Of a DNA stretch of 64,000 bases, positions 22,560-33,779 are shown piece after piece. The first letter of the stretch is position 1. The number at the start of each line of letters is the position of its first letter. The notes beneath the pieces were generated by a model. That model did no database searches. It was not told where the DNA came from and was given only the letters and a program-made list of their open reading frames with translations. The stretch is from Cenococcum geophilum 1.58 (Eukaryota; Ascomycota; Dothideomycetes; Gloniales; Gloniaceae). The position numbers were made by a program, and so were the translations under genes. The stretch covers positions 1 to 64,000 of the forward strand of contig KV748222.1 of assembly GCA_001692895.1 (NCBI GenBank). The letters run 5' to 3'.

Positions 22560-23245
22560 CTGCTACCCCGGCGGCCGCTCCAGCTTCTGCTCCGGCTGCT
22601 GCTCTCTCTGCTGCTCCCTCTGCTACTCCCTCTATTGCTCCTTCTGCTGCTCCCCCTACCGCTCCGGCTACTTCTCCCTCTGCCGCTCCAGCTACTACTC
22701 CAGCTACTCCAGCTACTACTCCGCTACCTCTCTAGCTACGGCCTAGCTGTCGCTCCACCCGTCGCTCCACCCGCCGCTCTAGCAACCGCCCCCGCCCCTA
22801 TCTCAGATACCGCTGCCACTCCTACCCTAACTACTGCTCCCGCTGCCACCGCAGCCCTAGCTCCAGCCGCAGCTCCGGCCCGCTACCTAGCCGCTGCCCT
22901 AGTCTACCGTCCCAGCTACTGCTCCCACCGCTGCTCCGTCTAATGCTCTGGTTGCTACTCCGTCCGCCGCTTCGTCTGCTGCTTCTGTTGCTAATCCTGC
23001 TGCTGCCCCGTCTGCTGCTCCAGTTGCTGCTCTAGCTGCGGCTTGGCTATTGCTCCGCCCGTTGCTCCAATTACTGCTCCAGCAACTGCTCCCGCTCCTG
23101 CCCCAGCTGCTGCTCCCACTGCTGCTCCTGCTACTGCTCCCGCCCCAGCCCCTGCTACTTCCCTGCTCCTGCTTCCGACACTGCTCCGTCTGCTGCCTAC
23201 TGCTGCCCCGTCTGCTGCTGCTCCAGATCCTGCCCTAGCTACAGC
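22560..23245 (+). repeat. Ala/Pro-coding low-complexity tract (GCT/CCN repeats)
   Basis: Imperfect GCTGCTCC-type repeats read as Ala/Pro/Thr/Ser-rich peptide in one plus frame (for example APATAPAPAPAAAPTAAP near 23080) with occasional stops and frame changes. It could be a decayed disordered or cell-wall protein or a pure minisatellite. A short stretch of the same type (CCAGTGCCTGCCCCAGCTCC) lies at 46807-46826, on the far side of the repeat island, so the island may have inserted within or next to one such tract. Confidence 0.55.
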
Positions 23246-23899
23246 CTACGTATGTATGTATGTATATTCTATTATGGCCATGCACCATCTAGGGTATGGG
23301 CCGTTACAGAGCGCTAACTAAATACTTCCTGCCATCAACATGCATGCTCTAGTTTAGAAGCCAACTATAAGAACTATATATCCATTACCTAATACTATGC
23401 TTAACTAAGGAAATAAAGGAAAGAAATGCGTTACTATTAAAAATAAAAATAAAAAAGGTCGGAGTTTAGAGGCGAGCCTAAGTAAGTAGTTTTCGACGCC
23501 TCGTGTCCGCAGGGCTGTTCTGGCGTTGTGCGCTTCTTAATTGGCGACGCACCAGTGGAGGCACGTGTAGAGGAGGCTCGTGGTGTATTCGGTTAGATAA
23601 TAGAATAAGGGATTCTTAAGAGTCTTTGCTTATTAACGTTGGCTTCTATACTTTTTGCATCTTATACACTTAGGTATAAATATCCAGTCTCCTTTATAAA
23701 TTTAATTATAGCTTTAACTACGCTAATGTCTGGCTTCTAGTGCTTAATTAGGCCGTTAATATTCCTGCCTCCTTCTTGTCTACGTAAGTAGCCTCCTAAT
23801 ATATATAATAGATCCCCAAATTAATCTTTATACTGCTTACTTAGTCTAAACCTCTACTATATCTACCTCCTATAAGAAAAGAGGAAGTGCTATATTAAT

Positions 23900-26256
23900 T
23901 CTATAAGCCTATAGTTGTATAACGCCGCCTCTAATACATTAATTTTGTGGAGATATTCTTTTAGAAATAACTTGCCAGTCTATAGCTGTGTAAAAATAGT
24001 AGCTTTAGAGCTAATTAGCTACTAGTATAATCCTATAGCCTTTCCTAGGTAGAGTACTGTGTTAATTTTCCTTATAAACTTGCCTGTATTAGATCTTCCT
24101 AATAAAAGCGGTCCTATTATTATCTTAGCTTTTTTTAAGGCTTGCGTTATAAGGTACTATAGAAGGCCGTCTCTTTATAGTAGCTCCTCACTTTTTAGTT
24201 TTATTGCTACTTTAGTAAGCTTATTAGCCTTCTTATTTTCTATAAATTCTAAGTGGCCTAGAATCTAGTATAGCGTAATGTTATTTAGCTATAGCTTCTT
24301 TAAGATCTCTGCGACTATTTCCTAGCAGGCTTTAGCCCTTTAGCTCTATATTAACAGCAACGCTAATTATAAGTTGGAGAATATTCTTATACTAAAAGCA
24401 GGTATTAGAAAACCTACTTAATTAACAGCTATATATATAGGGTCCTATAGCTAGTTAGCTACCTCGCTAATTATTAGAAGCTTTATAAGGTGGGCATTAG
24501 CCTAATTAGAGCTTACTACCATTTTTAAAAGTATTACTTTAAATAGCGTAGTAAACACGCTAACTCCTACCTTACTATTACGCACTAATATATTAACGTA
24601 TATGTTAACCTGCCCTAGCTTATAGTCTTTAATAATAGCTTAAGTATACTCTTTATCCTTATATATTACTATATTAGGCTCAGCCACCTATAGCGGGTAT
24701 ATATATAGTTTGACCTCTAGCACCCTATTTACTTAAACGTTTTTATATATCTCTACTATTCTTTAAAGCGGCAATTGGTGCTATCTATAGAGCCTCTATC
24801 TTTAAATTATCTAATAAGGATATAATTTACCTAGTTTATAGATTAATACCTAGAACGCGATAGCCTAGTTATACAGCCTTTACTTAAGAGGGAGTAAGCC
24901 AGCTTTTACCTCCGCTATTAGTAGAGCGACAGTACGGAACCCCTTAATAATAGCTTATACCGTAATCCTCTACGCCTACTAGAGAAGCTATATTAACTCT
25001 TATATCACAAGCGGGTACTATATTAGCGATATATAGTCTACTACTAGTAGGACTAAGCTTTTAGCTAGTTGCTTAACGCTTTTAAACTATAGTCCCTTTA
25101 ATTTACGTAACGCTAGCGCTACCTTAGTAGCTTTACCTACCTTATCTACTAGGTATACCTTAAACCGTAGCTCCTTATTAAGAATCACCCTAAGGATTTT
25201 AACTTTCTATATTAGGGGGATTCCTTTTTCTTTAAATTAGAGGGGTGTGGTAGTATCCCTACCCGCTTCTTTATATCTAGTAAGGTAGATAAATAACGTT
25301 TTCTTCGCTTTAAATTAAGCTCTATTAGTCCTCTCCTATTTCTTAAGTATTAGTATAATCTCGCCCTAAATAATCTGTGTGTTTTCCTCTACTATAGGGC
25401 CTATAACCTATACTAAGTAGTTATTAACGAAGGCTATAGAGCTGCTATTTCTGGGTGCGCTTTATATAAGATCTGCGTTAAAGAATAGAAAGAGTATTAG
25501 GGCTAGTGCTAATCCCTACGGAAAACCCGCCTATGGGAGCGCTTATACCTCTAATATATATCTATTAACTAGGATATAGGCTCAACGGTTTGTATAAAAG
25601 TCCTATACCTATTATATAATTGTTTAAGGTATCCATTACCGCTATAATCTCCTAATTTCCGGCTCTATAGCTATATTATTATATATACCCTTAACATTAA
25701 ATAATACTAGAAATAGCGTCTTCTTTCCTCTTTATACTTTAAATACGTCCTTATAGAGATATAATAGCGTATATATTATTAACCTTTGCTTTTTAGCTCT
25801 AAAGTATATCTTAGGTAATAGGCTATGTTCCTTTACTAGGTATATTATCCTCTCCACTACTAGTAATTTAAGTGCTTTTCCTAGCGTTAGGAAGAGGGAA
25901 ATTGGCCTATAGTTGTTTACTACTATATAGTCCCCCCGCTTTGGCTTTTATAATAGTATAATTTTTACTACCTTCTATTCCTATAGTACTTTTCCTATCT
26001 TAAGTAATTTAGTAAAGAGAGTGGTAATCTTACCGCTTAGTATAGGCTATAGCTCTTACTATACCCTAGCTAGTAGGCCGTCCCTTTAGGAGCCTTATTT
26101 AGGCTAGCCCTAAACACAGCCGCCTTAACCTTATATTTGGCGATGGGCTCCTACGGCAGTTAGTTATAGCTAGCTATAGCATCCTTCTCTTATTCGCACG
26201 TTAGCGGGACCGGAAAGAATACCTAGAGTAGTTTTCTTATAATATTATAGTTCTCT
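23900..26256 (-). pseudogene. LINE reverse transcriptase and RNase H remnant
   Basis: On the minus strand SIAFVNNYLV (about 25408-25440) is the decayed AFVDDY RT catalytic box, with both Asp codons changed to Asn (G-to-A). Further along, ILGHLEFIENKKANKLTKVA (about 24185-24260) matches the RNase H ending HxGxxGNExADxLAK. Numerous TAA/TAG prevent function. Confidence 0.75.
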
Positions 26257-26261
26257 ATAAT

Positions 26262-26483
26262 TGTTACGGCACTAGCAAATTGCCGTTAGATTGCCGCAAA
26301 TTGCCGTCACGTAATGGCAACTTGCTATTACGTAACTAGAGAATTGTATATAACTTTAAGCGGTGCTTTTATTCTTCCCCTTTCCTTTCTCTAGCTTTAG
26401 ATTCTTGTTTATAGACTACTAATTATATAGGCTTACGCGCCCCTTTTACTATGCTCGTGCCTTAATTAACTAAGTCGCTAATA
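26262..26483 (+). repeat. 5' LTR of gypsy B
   Basis: 222 bp, TGTTACGGCACTAGC to GTCGCTAATA (original CA end now TA). Aligns gap-free with 40779-41000. Confidence 0.92.
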
Positions 26484-26989
26484 TTATCCAAAGCTCGTTT
26501 ACTCTTCTTCCTAAGAAGAAATTTAAATATATTTATCTATAAGACCACGAATAGGATAAGGACATAGAATAGGACCCTAAGGATATTACTAGGACTATAA
26601 GGACAGGACAGACCTAAGAACTAAGAGAATATAAATAGAACGCGAAACCTAAAAATAGGACACGTATAGACCAGAACCCCTAGAAAATAAATAAATACCG
26701 GAAATTACCTAATACCCCTACTACTATGCTAAGAAATACAGCAGCTGGCAAAGCCGCTGTAGGACCTATAAATACCTCTAATAGTGAAATAGTTGCCGTC
26801 TTAACTCCCTAGGAAGAGCTTATAGCAGCTAATGCTAAAATTAAACGGCTTCGAGAGCTGCTTAAAACTAGAGACACCCCTACACTTAGTAAGAAGTTAT
26901 TAAATACCTAAAGACTTGCTATAGTCCTTAAGGCCCTAGCCTAATATATAGTATTAGCATTGTTATGGTCCGCGAAGGTTGCGGACCCC

Positions 26990-28330
26990 TTATTGCTTAT
27001 AAACGGAGCTAACCCTATATTTAATAACTAGAAGCTTTAATTGCAGGATAAGCTCAAAGTTAATGCGGATTACTTCCCTACTACTTAAGCTAAGATGGCC
27101 TATGTCTTTAGCTGTACCGGCGGAGACATATAAACGTACCTACGTCCGCAATACGCCTAGGACTTAATAGACCTTCCTTTCTAAAGAAGAGATGGTTAAC
27201 TACCTATCTTCTATTTATAAGGACCCTTTTAAGATATAAAACGCCTGCCTTAATTATAAAGCTCTTAATATAAAGACGACGGAGACCTTTTTAGCCTTTT
27301 AGACCCGCTTTTTGTACCTAGCTAGCTAAGCCTAAATTCCCTATAAAGACCTAATGCTAGACCTCTTTGATAAGCTTACCCTAGACCTATAGCGCGCCGT
27401 ACTACTAGTTTTTACTACTATATAGACGCTAAAGGTACTTACGGACTACTGCCTAGCTATTAACTAAGGCCTTTATTAAATTAAGGCATAAGCTAAGCAG
27501 TATAAAGCTAGAAACTCTCTAAATTAGGCTATAAGCACTATATAAACGGCCCGTAACACTCTAGCACAATTTATAACTCCTACGGCACTAGCCGTACAGC
27601 CCGCCGTTAATTTAGCAGCTAGCCGTACAGCTAGTCCTACTACGGGCCTAGCGTATATTTGGCCTATATATAACAACCCCCGTAAATAGGCCCTTAGTAA
27701 TTAAGGAGCTTACTTTTTATATAGCTAGAAAGACCACTTTATAAAGAATTGCTAAACAAAGGCAAAAACGGGCAAGGTTCTGTTAATTTAGGAAGATAGT
27801 ATAGAGTTAGAAAAAGAGGAACCCTAGAGAAAGACTCCTCTTTAGGGTTAAAAGGGATTAATATGTTATATATTAATCTAGGTCGGCTAGTTAGTAAAAG
27901 AAGCTACACTATCCCTTATACTTTATTCCGTAATAGATATTAAGTTTTAACCTCTACTTTAGCTAACTCTGGAGTAAATGCCTTTGCTTTAATAGATACC
28001 TAGTATACCGTAAAGCTGGCTAACTTTTTAAATGTACCCCTTAAAGAACTGCCTAAATTAATTCCTATTTGCGGGTATAATAGATAAATAGGGCCACCTA
28101 TTACGACTATCTTGCGGATTTACCTCCGCGTTAACGGACGAAGGTAGTATAATGTTCCCTTTCTTATTATAGACCTTAGGAGCCACGATATAATTATAAA
28201 GAGAAAATGGCTAGCCTATTTAGGCTTATAGCTTAACGTATAGAATAGACGGCTTATCTAGCCTAAAACCCTACCCCTAACCCCTTCCTTTATAAAAGAA
28301 ATTAGCATTATAATGGAAAACCTTATACGG
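26990..28330 (+). pseudogene. Gypsy B gag and protease remnant
   Basis: A CCHC zinc-knuckle relic (CxxxC then DHFIKNC) is near 27705-27760. The protease follows with ALANSGVNAFALIDT (about 27958-28000), where the catalytic DSG has become NSG, and a conserved IIDLRSHDIIIKRKWLA-type segment (about 28170-28220). Stops are frequent. A gap of repetitive DNA separates it from the RT. Confidence 0.7.
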
Positions 28331-28689
28331 CCCTAGATTAATACTATTTACTAGGCCGATGCTATGCGTAGGGGCTAGGCCTTTAAGAAGGATATACGTC
28401 TTAATCCTTAACGGATCCGTATACTACGCCGCCCTTAGACTATATATGTTACGCCACCCACACTAGAGACCTAGGAAGTTAGTAATAACCTAGCTAAGCC
28501 CCCTACGGAGAACCTAGGCCCTATATAGCCTTAAAGGAAAACTAGGAATATTAGACGCTATACTAAGTTAATAGATAAAAAGGATAACTTACAGAAAATG
28601 AAACGTGAGCTAAGGAAGACTATAAACCCTATACCGTAAGATACGGCCCAATTAGCGTCTATACATCAGGATTTTTTTTTTTGGGCACG

Positions 28690-28858
28690 TTGTCGCAAGC
28701 GAAAATCGGGGTCTACAAAACCTGCGTAAGTCGCAATTTTAGCGATTTACGGCAACTTGCGGCGATTTGCTACAAATACATAGGCTACCCATATAAATCG
28801 CCGCAAATTGCGACTTAAGTAGACCCTAATTTTCGGCTGCAATAAAAACGCAACAAAA
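28690..28858. repeat. Imperfect inverted repeat, MITE-like
   Basis: Left part (GGGTCTAC, AAGTCGCAATTT, CTTGCGGCGATTT) is mirrored on the right (AAATCGCCGCAAATTGCGAC, GTAGACCC). It lies just ahead of the 12-bp satellite. It resembles a small palindromic insertion; no clear TSD. Confidence 0.5.
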
Positions 28859-28861
28859 ATA

Positions 28862-30060
28862 CTATAAAGCTCTACACGAAGCTCTACACAAAGCTCTGCA
28901 CGAAGCTCTGCACGAAGCTCTATACGAAGCTCTGCGTATAGAGGCTCTGTACGAGGCTCTGCACGAAGCTCTACACGAGGCTCTGCACGAAAGCTCTACA
29001 CGAAGCTTTGCACGAGGCTCTACACGAGGCTCTGCACGAAGCTCTACACGAAGCTTTGCACGAGGCTCTACACGAGGCTCTGCACGAAGCTCTACACGAA
29101 AGCTTTGCACGAGGCTCTACACGAGGCTCTGCACGAAGCTCTACACGAAGCTTTGCACGAAGCTCTACACGAAGCTTTGCACGAAGCTCTACACGAAGCT
29201 TTGCACGAAGCTCTACACGAAGCTTTGCACGAAGCTCTACACGAGCTCTACACGAAGCTCTACACGAAGCTCTACACGAAGCTCTACACGAAGCTCTACA
29301 CGAAGCTCTACACGAAGCTCTACACGAAGCTCTACACGAAGCTCTACACGAAGCTCTATACGAAGCTCTACACGAAGCTCTGCATAAAGCTCTACACGAA
29401 GCTCTACACGAGGCTCTGCACGAAGGCCTACACGAAGCTCTGCACGAAGCTTTGCATAAAGCTCTACACGAAGCTCTACACGAAGCTCTACATAAAGCTC
29501 TGCACGAAGCTTTGCGCGAAGGCTCTACACGAAGCTCTACACAAGCTTTGCACAAGGCTCTGCATGAGGTCTACACGAAGCTCTGCACGAAGCTCTGCAC
29601 GAAGCTCTACACGAGGCTCTGCACGAAGCTCTACACGAAGCTCTACACGAAGCTCTACACGAAGCTCTGCACGAAGCTCTACACGAAGCTCTGCACAAAG
29701 CTTTGAAGCTCTACACGAGGCTCTGCACGAAGCTCTACACGAAGCTCTGCACGAAGCTCTACACGAAGCTCTACACAAAGCTCTGCACGAAGCTTTGCGC
29801 GAGGCTCTACACGAAGCTCTACACGAAGCTTTGCACAAGGCTCTGCATAAGGCTCTACACGAAGCTCTGCACGAAGCTCTACACAAGGCTCTACACGAAG
29901 CTCTACGTACAGAGGCTCTGCACGAGGCTTTGCGCGAAGCTCTNNNTANGGAGGCTNTACACGAAGCTCTGCACGAAGCTCTACACGAAGCTCTACGTAC
30001 AGAGGCTCTGCACGAGGCTTTGCGCGACATACGGAGGCTCTACACGAAGCTCTGCATCGG
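28862..30060. repeat. 12-bp satellite array (CACGAAGCTCTA/G)
   Basis: About 100 copies of a 12-bp unit with minor variants, free of stop codons in several frames. The plus strand reads repeated His-Glu-Ala-Leu (or Thr-Lys-Leu-Tyr/Cys) and the minus strand Ser-Cys-Arg-Ala. It lies in the gypsy B linker between protease and RT. A variant GTACAGAGGCTCT interrupts at about 29910 and 30000, and there are ambiguous bases at 29944-29957. Long frames across it are a property of the repeat, not evidence of genes. Confidence 0.9.
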
Positions 30061-30189
30061 GTCCCCGCTATATTCCCAATAGCCTCTACACGTGCCTCTN
30101 CCAAGTGTACCCCTTATCTATATACCTAGGTAGCCACCTTATTTTTTACCCTTCCTTCCTTACATCCTCCCTACCTAGGGAGGCACTAG

Positions 30190-30365
30190 AACGGCAGCTA
30201 GCTAAGGACCGTCGCCAGAACCAGACGACCGTCGACCGTTGCTAGAACTAGACAACCGTCGACCGTTGCCAGAACTAAACAACCGCGACTATCGCCAGAA
30301 CTAGACGACCGTTGACTATCGCTAGAACCAGACAACCGTTGACTATCGCCAGAGCTAGATAACCA
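30190..30365. repeat. About 30-bp tandem repeat (GACCGTTGCCAGAACTAGAC)
   Basis: About six units of a GACAACCGTCGACCGTTGC / CAGAACTAGAC type follow the 12-bp array. GTCGAC and ACGACCGTCG are self-complementary. Confidence 0.75.
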
Positions 30366-30479
30366 CTATTCAAATATACAGCCAGCGAACGGCCGTAGAA
30401 AACGATTCGAATTAATACAATTAATCAATTAATTAAATTAGGCAGAGCCTTTAATTAGGCCGACCTTTCCCCTAAATTA

Positions 30480-30725
30480 TAGATAGGTAGGCATAGACAA
30501 TAGCATAGATAGGAGGCACAGACGGTAAGTATAGACGGTAGGTATAGACAGGTAGGCATAGATAGGTAGTATAGATAGGTAAGTACAGACAGGTAGGCAT
30601 AGATAGTAGGCACAGACAGGTAGGCATAGATAGTAGGTATAGACAGTAGGCATAGGTAGGTAGGTATAGGTAGGTACAGACAGATAAACAGACAGATAGG
30701 TAGGTAGGCAGGTAGGCAGGCACTA
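30480..30725. repeat. TAGGTAGGCATAGACA microsatellite-like tract
   Basis: Irregular TAGG/CATAGACAG repeats, followed at about 30850-30950 by AAAATATATAAAATGTATA repeats. Low complexity inside the gypsy B linker. Confidence 0.8.
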
Positions 30726-31369
30726 GGCCTAGTTAGGAAATCGGTACATAGCTAGCAGATCGTTAGGAATACCGCTAATTAATAATTTAGAGCCTTTATA
30801 AAGGGTATCCCCTTTATCTTAATTGCTTAATAAATAGCTCTATATTTTATATAGTTATATAGAAATATAAAATATATAAAATATAAAATGTATAAAATAT
30901 ATAAAATGTGTAAAATATATAAAATATATAAAATATACAAAACGTATAAAATACACAGGCTCTACGCGTTTGCTGCGAGTTACTATAAAATATATAGGCT
31001 CTGTGCAGTTTGCTGCAAGTTGCTGCAAAATACGTAGGCTCTATGCAGTTTGCCGTAAAATGCGCAAACCGCACAAGACCATATACGACTGCCGCGACCG
31101 TACAGTTTGCCGTAAATTGCCGCAAACTGCAATAACGAGCCCGAAAAAAAATTTCCTAATGTAAAGAAACTTGTGGACCTCCTACTAATTAATATCTACT
31201 ATATTAGCGCTGTAGGATTCTACTGGAACTTAGTTTAGCCTAATACTATTGCCTTTATAACTAGCCTATACAAAATTAATCGAATAATTAAGGAAAAGGA
31301 AAGTAAGCTTAGCGGATAAGAAAGCGAGCTTATAGATAAGGAACTAGTAGAACAAAAACTACCTAATTA

Positions 31370-33142
31370 ACACTAAAAATTTAAGGATGTATTCTCTAAG
31401 GTAGCGTTAGATATACTTCCACCTTACCAACCGTATAACTATAAGATCGAGATTAATTAAGGTAAGGGAAGCACCCTTAGCTTTAGCCCTCTCTACCTAT
31501 AGTCTATCGCCAAATTATAGGCTATAAAGTAGTACCTTATTAATAACCTAAATAAGGGCTTTATTAAGCCTAGCTAAGCCCCTTTTAACTTACCTATTCT
31601 CTTTACTAAAAAGCTAAATAGAGGACTACGCTTTTGCATTAACTACTATAAGCTAAATAATATAACCCGTAAGGACTGCTACCCGCTACTCTTACTTAAT
31701 AAGACTTTTACCTAAATAAGTAGAGCTAAGATCTTTATAAAGCTTAATATCCGCTAGGCCTTTTACTAAATTAGGATAGACCCCGGGTCTAAAAAACTTA
31801 CTATATTTTAAACCTATTACGGAACGTATAAATATAGGGTACTCCCTTTTAGACTAATTAACGGACTAGCTACGTACTAGCGGTATATAAATAATGTACT
31901 CTTTAACTACCTTAACAACTTCTATACGGCCTATTTAGATAATATTATAATTTACTCTAAGAACGAGCTAGAATATAAGGAGTACGTCTATAAAGTTTTA
32001 TAACGGCTTCGCAAGGCTGGTCTCTAGGCCAATATTAAAAAGTTAGAATTTAGTGTTAAGCGTATAAAGTACTTAGGTTTTATTATTAGTATAGATGGAA
32101 TTAAGGCTAACCTAGAGAAAACGGCCGTAATTAACTAGTGGACACCCCCACGGACTGTAAAGGGGGTGTAATTATTTTTAGGTTTCTATAACTTCTACTA
32201 ACGCTTTATTAAGAACTATAGTAGAATTACCTAGCCTCTTAACCGCCTTACTAGGAAAGACTAGCCATTCTACTTTAATGCTATATATATGCAGGCCTTT
32301 AATAAGCTTAAAAAACGGCTGGTATCGGCTTCCCTATTTACCTACTTTAACCTAAAACGGCCCTTAATGCTAAAAACTAATGCCTTAGATAGTGCGATAG
32401 CCGGTGTTTTTTCCTAAAAGTAACTAGACGGAAAATAGTACCTTATTATATACTATTTGAAGACTATAATAGATACTAAGCTAAACTACTACATCTATAA
32501 TAAAGAAATACTGGCTATTATCTCTAGCTTTTAGTACTAGTGTGTATAGCTAAAGGGGACCCCTAAGCCTATTAAGGTAGTTTCAGATTATAAAGCCTTA
32601 GAATACTTTATAATAATTAAGGCCCTTATAGCCCGGTAGGCACGCTAGGCGGATATCCTATCTTAGTTTAACTTCTTAATTATATATAGACTAGGCGCTA
32701 CGAACCGTGCGGATGCTCTTATAAGGCGTAAATAGGATTTAAGTAACTAGGCGGCGGTAAAGATCTTATTATAGATTTAGGCACTATTATAACTAAAGCA
32801 CCTTAACCCCTAGATATAGGTAGAACTAAGTATAAACTCCTTAGGTGCTAAGATATATCCTATTAACCCCTTAGGATTTAACTTTATTAATAAATTGCTA
32901 TAGGTAAACCATACAGCCTCTTCCCTATAGGAGTACCGTAAAAAGGCAAAGAATTTTACTAGCCTATAGTCCCTTAAAAATAGATTACTTAAGTATTAGG
33001 AATAGCTAGTAGTAGTAAAGGAATAAAACCTATGGACTTAGCTTATTGCCAAAGCACATACTTAGGTCTCTACCGCCCACCCTAGAAAAAATAAGACTTA
33101 TAAGATTATTAGTAACCATTACTACTGGCCTAGAATGGTTAT
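31370..33142 (+). pseudogene. Gypsy B RT, RNase H and integrase N-terminus remnant
   Basis: RT is well preserved apart from stops: CINYYKLN near 31635, AYLDNIIIYS near 31929-31957 (YLDD with the last Asp changed), then the FLGFYNFYQRFIKNYS thumb/connection (about 32175-32225). RNase H follows (NALDSAIAGVFSQK near 32385; YNKEILAII near 32497). The integrase zinc-binding motif starts HYYWPRMVI at about 33117 and is cut by the copia insertion. Confidence 0.8.
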
Positions 33143-33356
33143 TGTATAATTACAGCACCTGATATACGAACGCGTAAATACGCGTTCGTGCACTAACTAC
33201 CTACGTGCTAACTAATTAGGGGGGAGGCGCATTAGTATATAGACCACGTAGTCTGCTTCATACAATTGACAGTCACCATCCAAATAAGCATACGATACTA
33301 CATATATTTCGTGCCCGTGGATATAACTTACTCGTACTATTAAGTTAGTACAAACA
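33143..33356 (+). repeat. 5' LTR of copia element
   Basis: 214 bp, TGTATAATTAC to GTACAAACA. Contains the perfect hairpin CGAACGCG-TAAATA-CGCGTTCG. Confidence 0.93.
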
Positions 33357-33779
33357 CTAATTAGTAAGCGCGCACAGATTAGCAATTACTCGACACCTCC
33401 CCCCGAGCAATATATATGACAGCGACCACCCGTTCAGACTCCTAGTACGACCTACTAGAAGGTTGGAAGTCGGGGATTACGGACTTATCTCCAACTCTAT
33501 ATACTTATTTAAGTCTTAGTACGGTTTACTAAAAGTTATAGACGCGAATACAGACCTATATAGAACCCCTATCCTTAACCCCCTTAAACCTTAAAACTCT
33601 TCGGACCTTTTATAGAAACCCTTTACCCTCCTACAAACCATTACGGACCTGTTAATCAATTTTACGGACCGTTATAAGACCTCCCCTACCCATTATAAGC
33701 TGCTACCACCCGCTACGCACTATACTACACTATAGTATAGCAGACATCAGCAAGCAAGTCAGTAAAGGTCAAAAGAAGT

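Noticed and set aside
22635..23321. Leu- or Ala/Pro-rich frames as genes
   Set aside because: Low-complexity translations of GCT/CCN repeats in several frames with interrupting stops; annotated as a repeat tract.
28862..30245. Several long open frames encoding HEAL, SCRA or TKLY repeats
   Set aside because: They arise on both strands from a stop-free 12-bp satellite inside a dead gypsy element, with no start context, introns or flanking domain.
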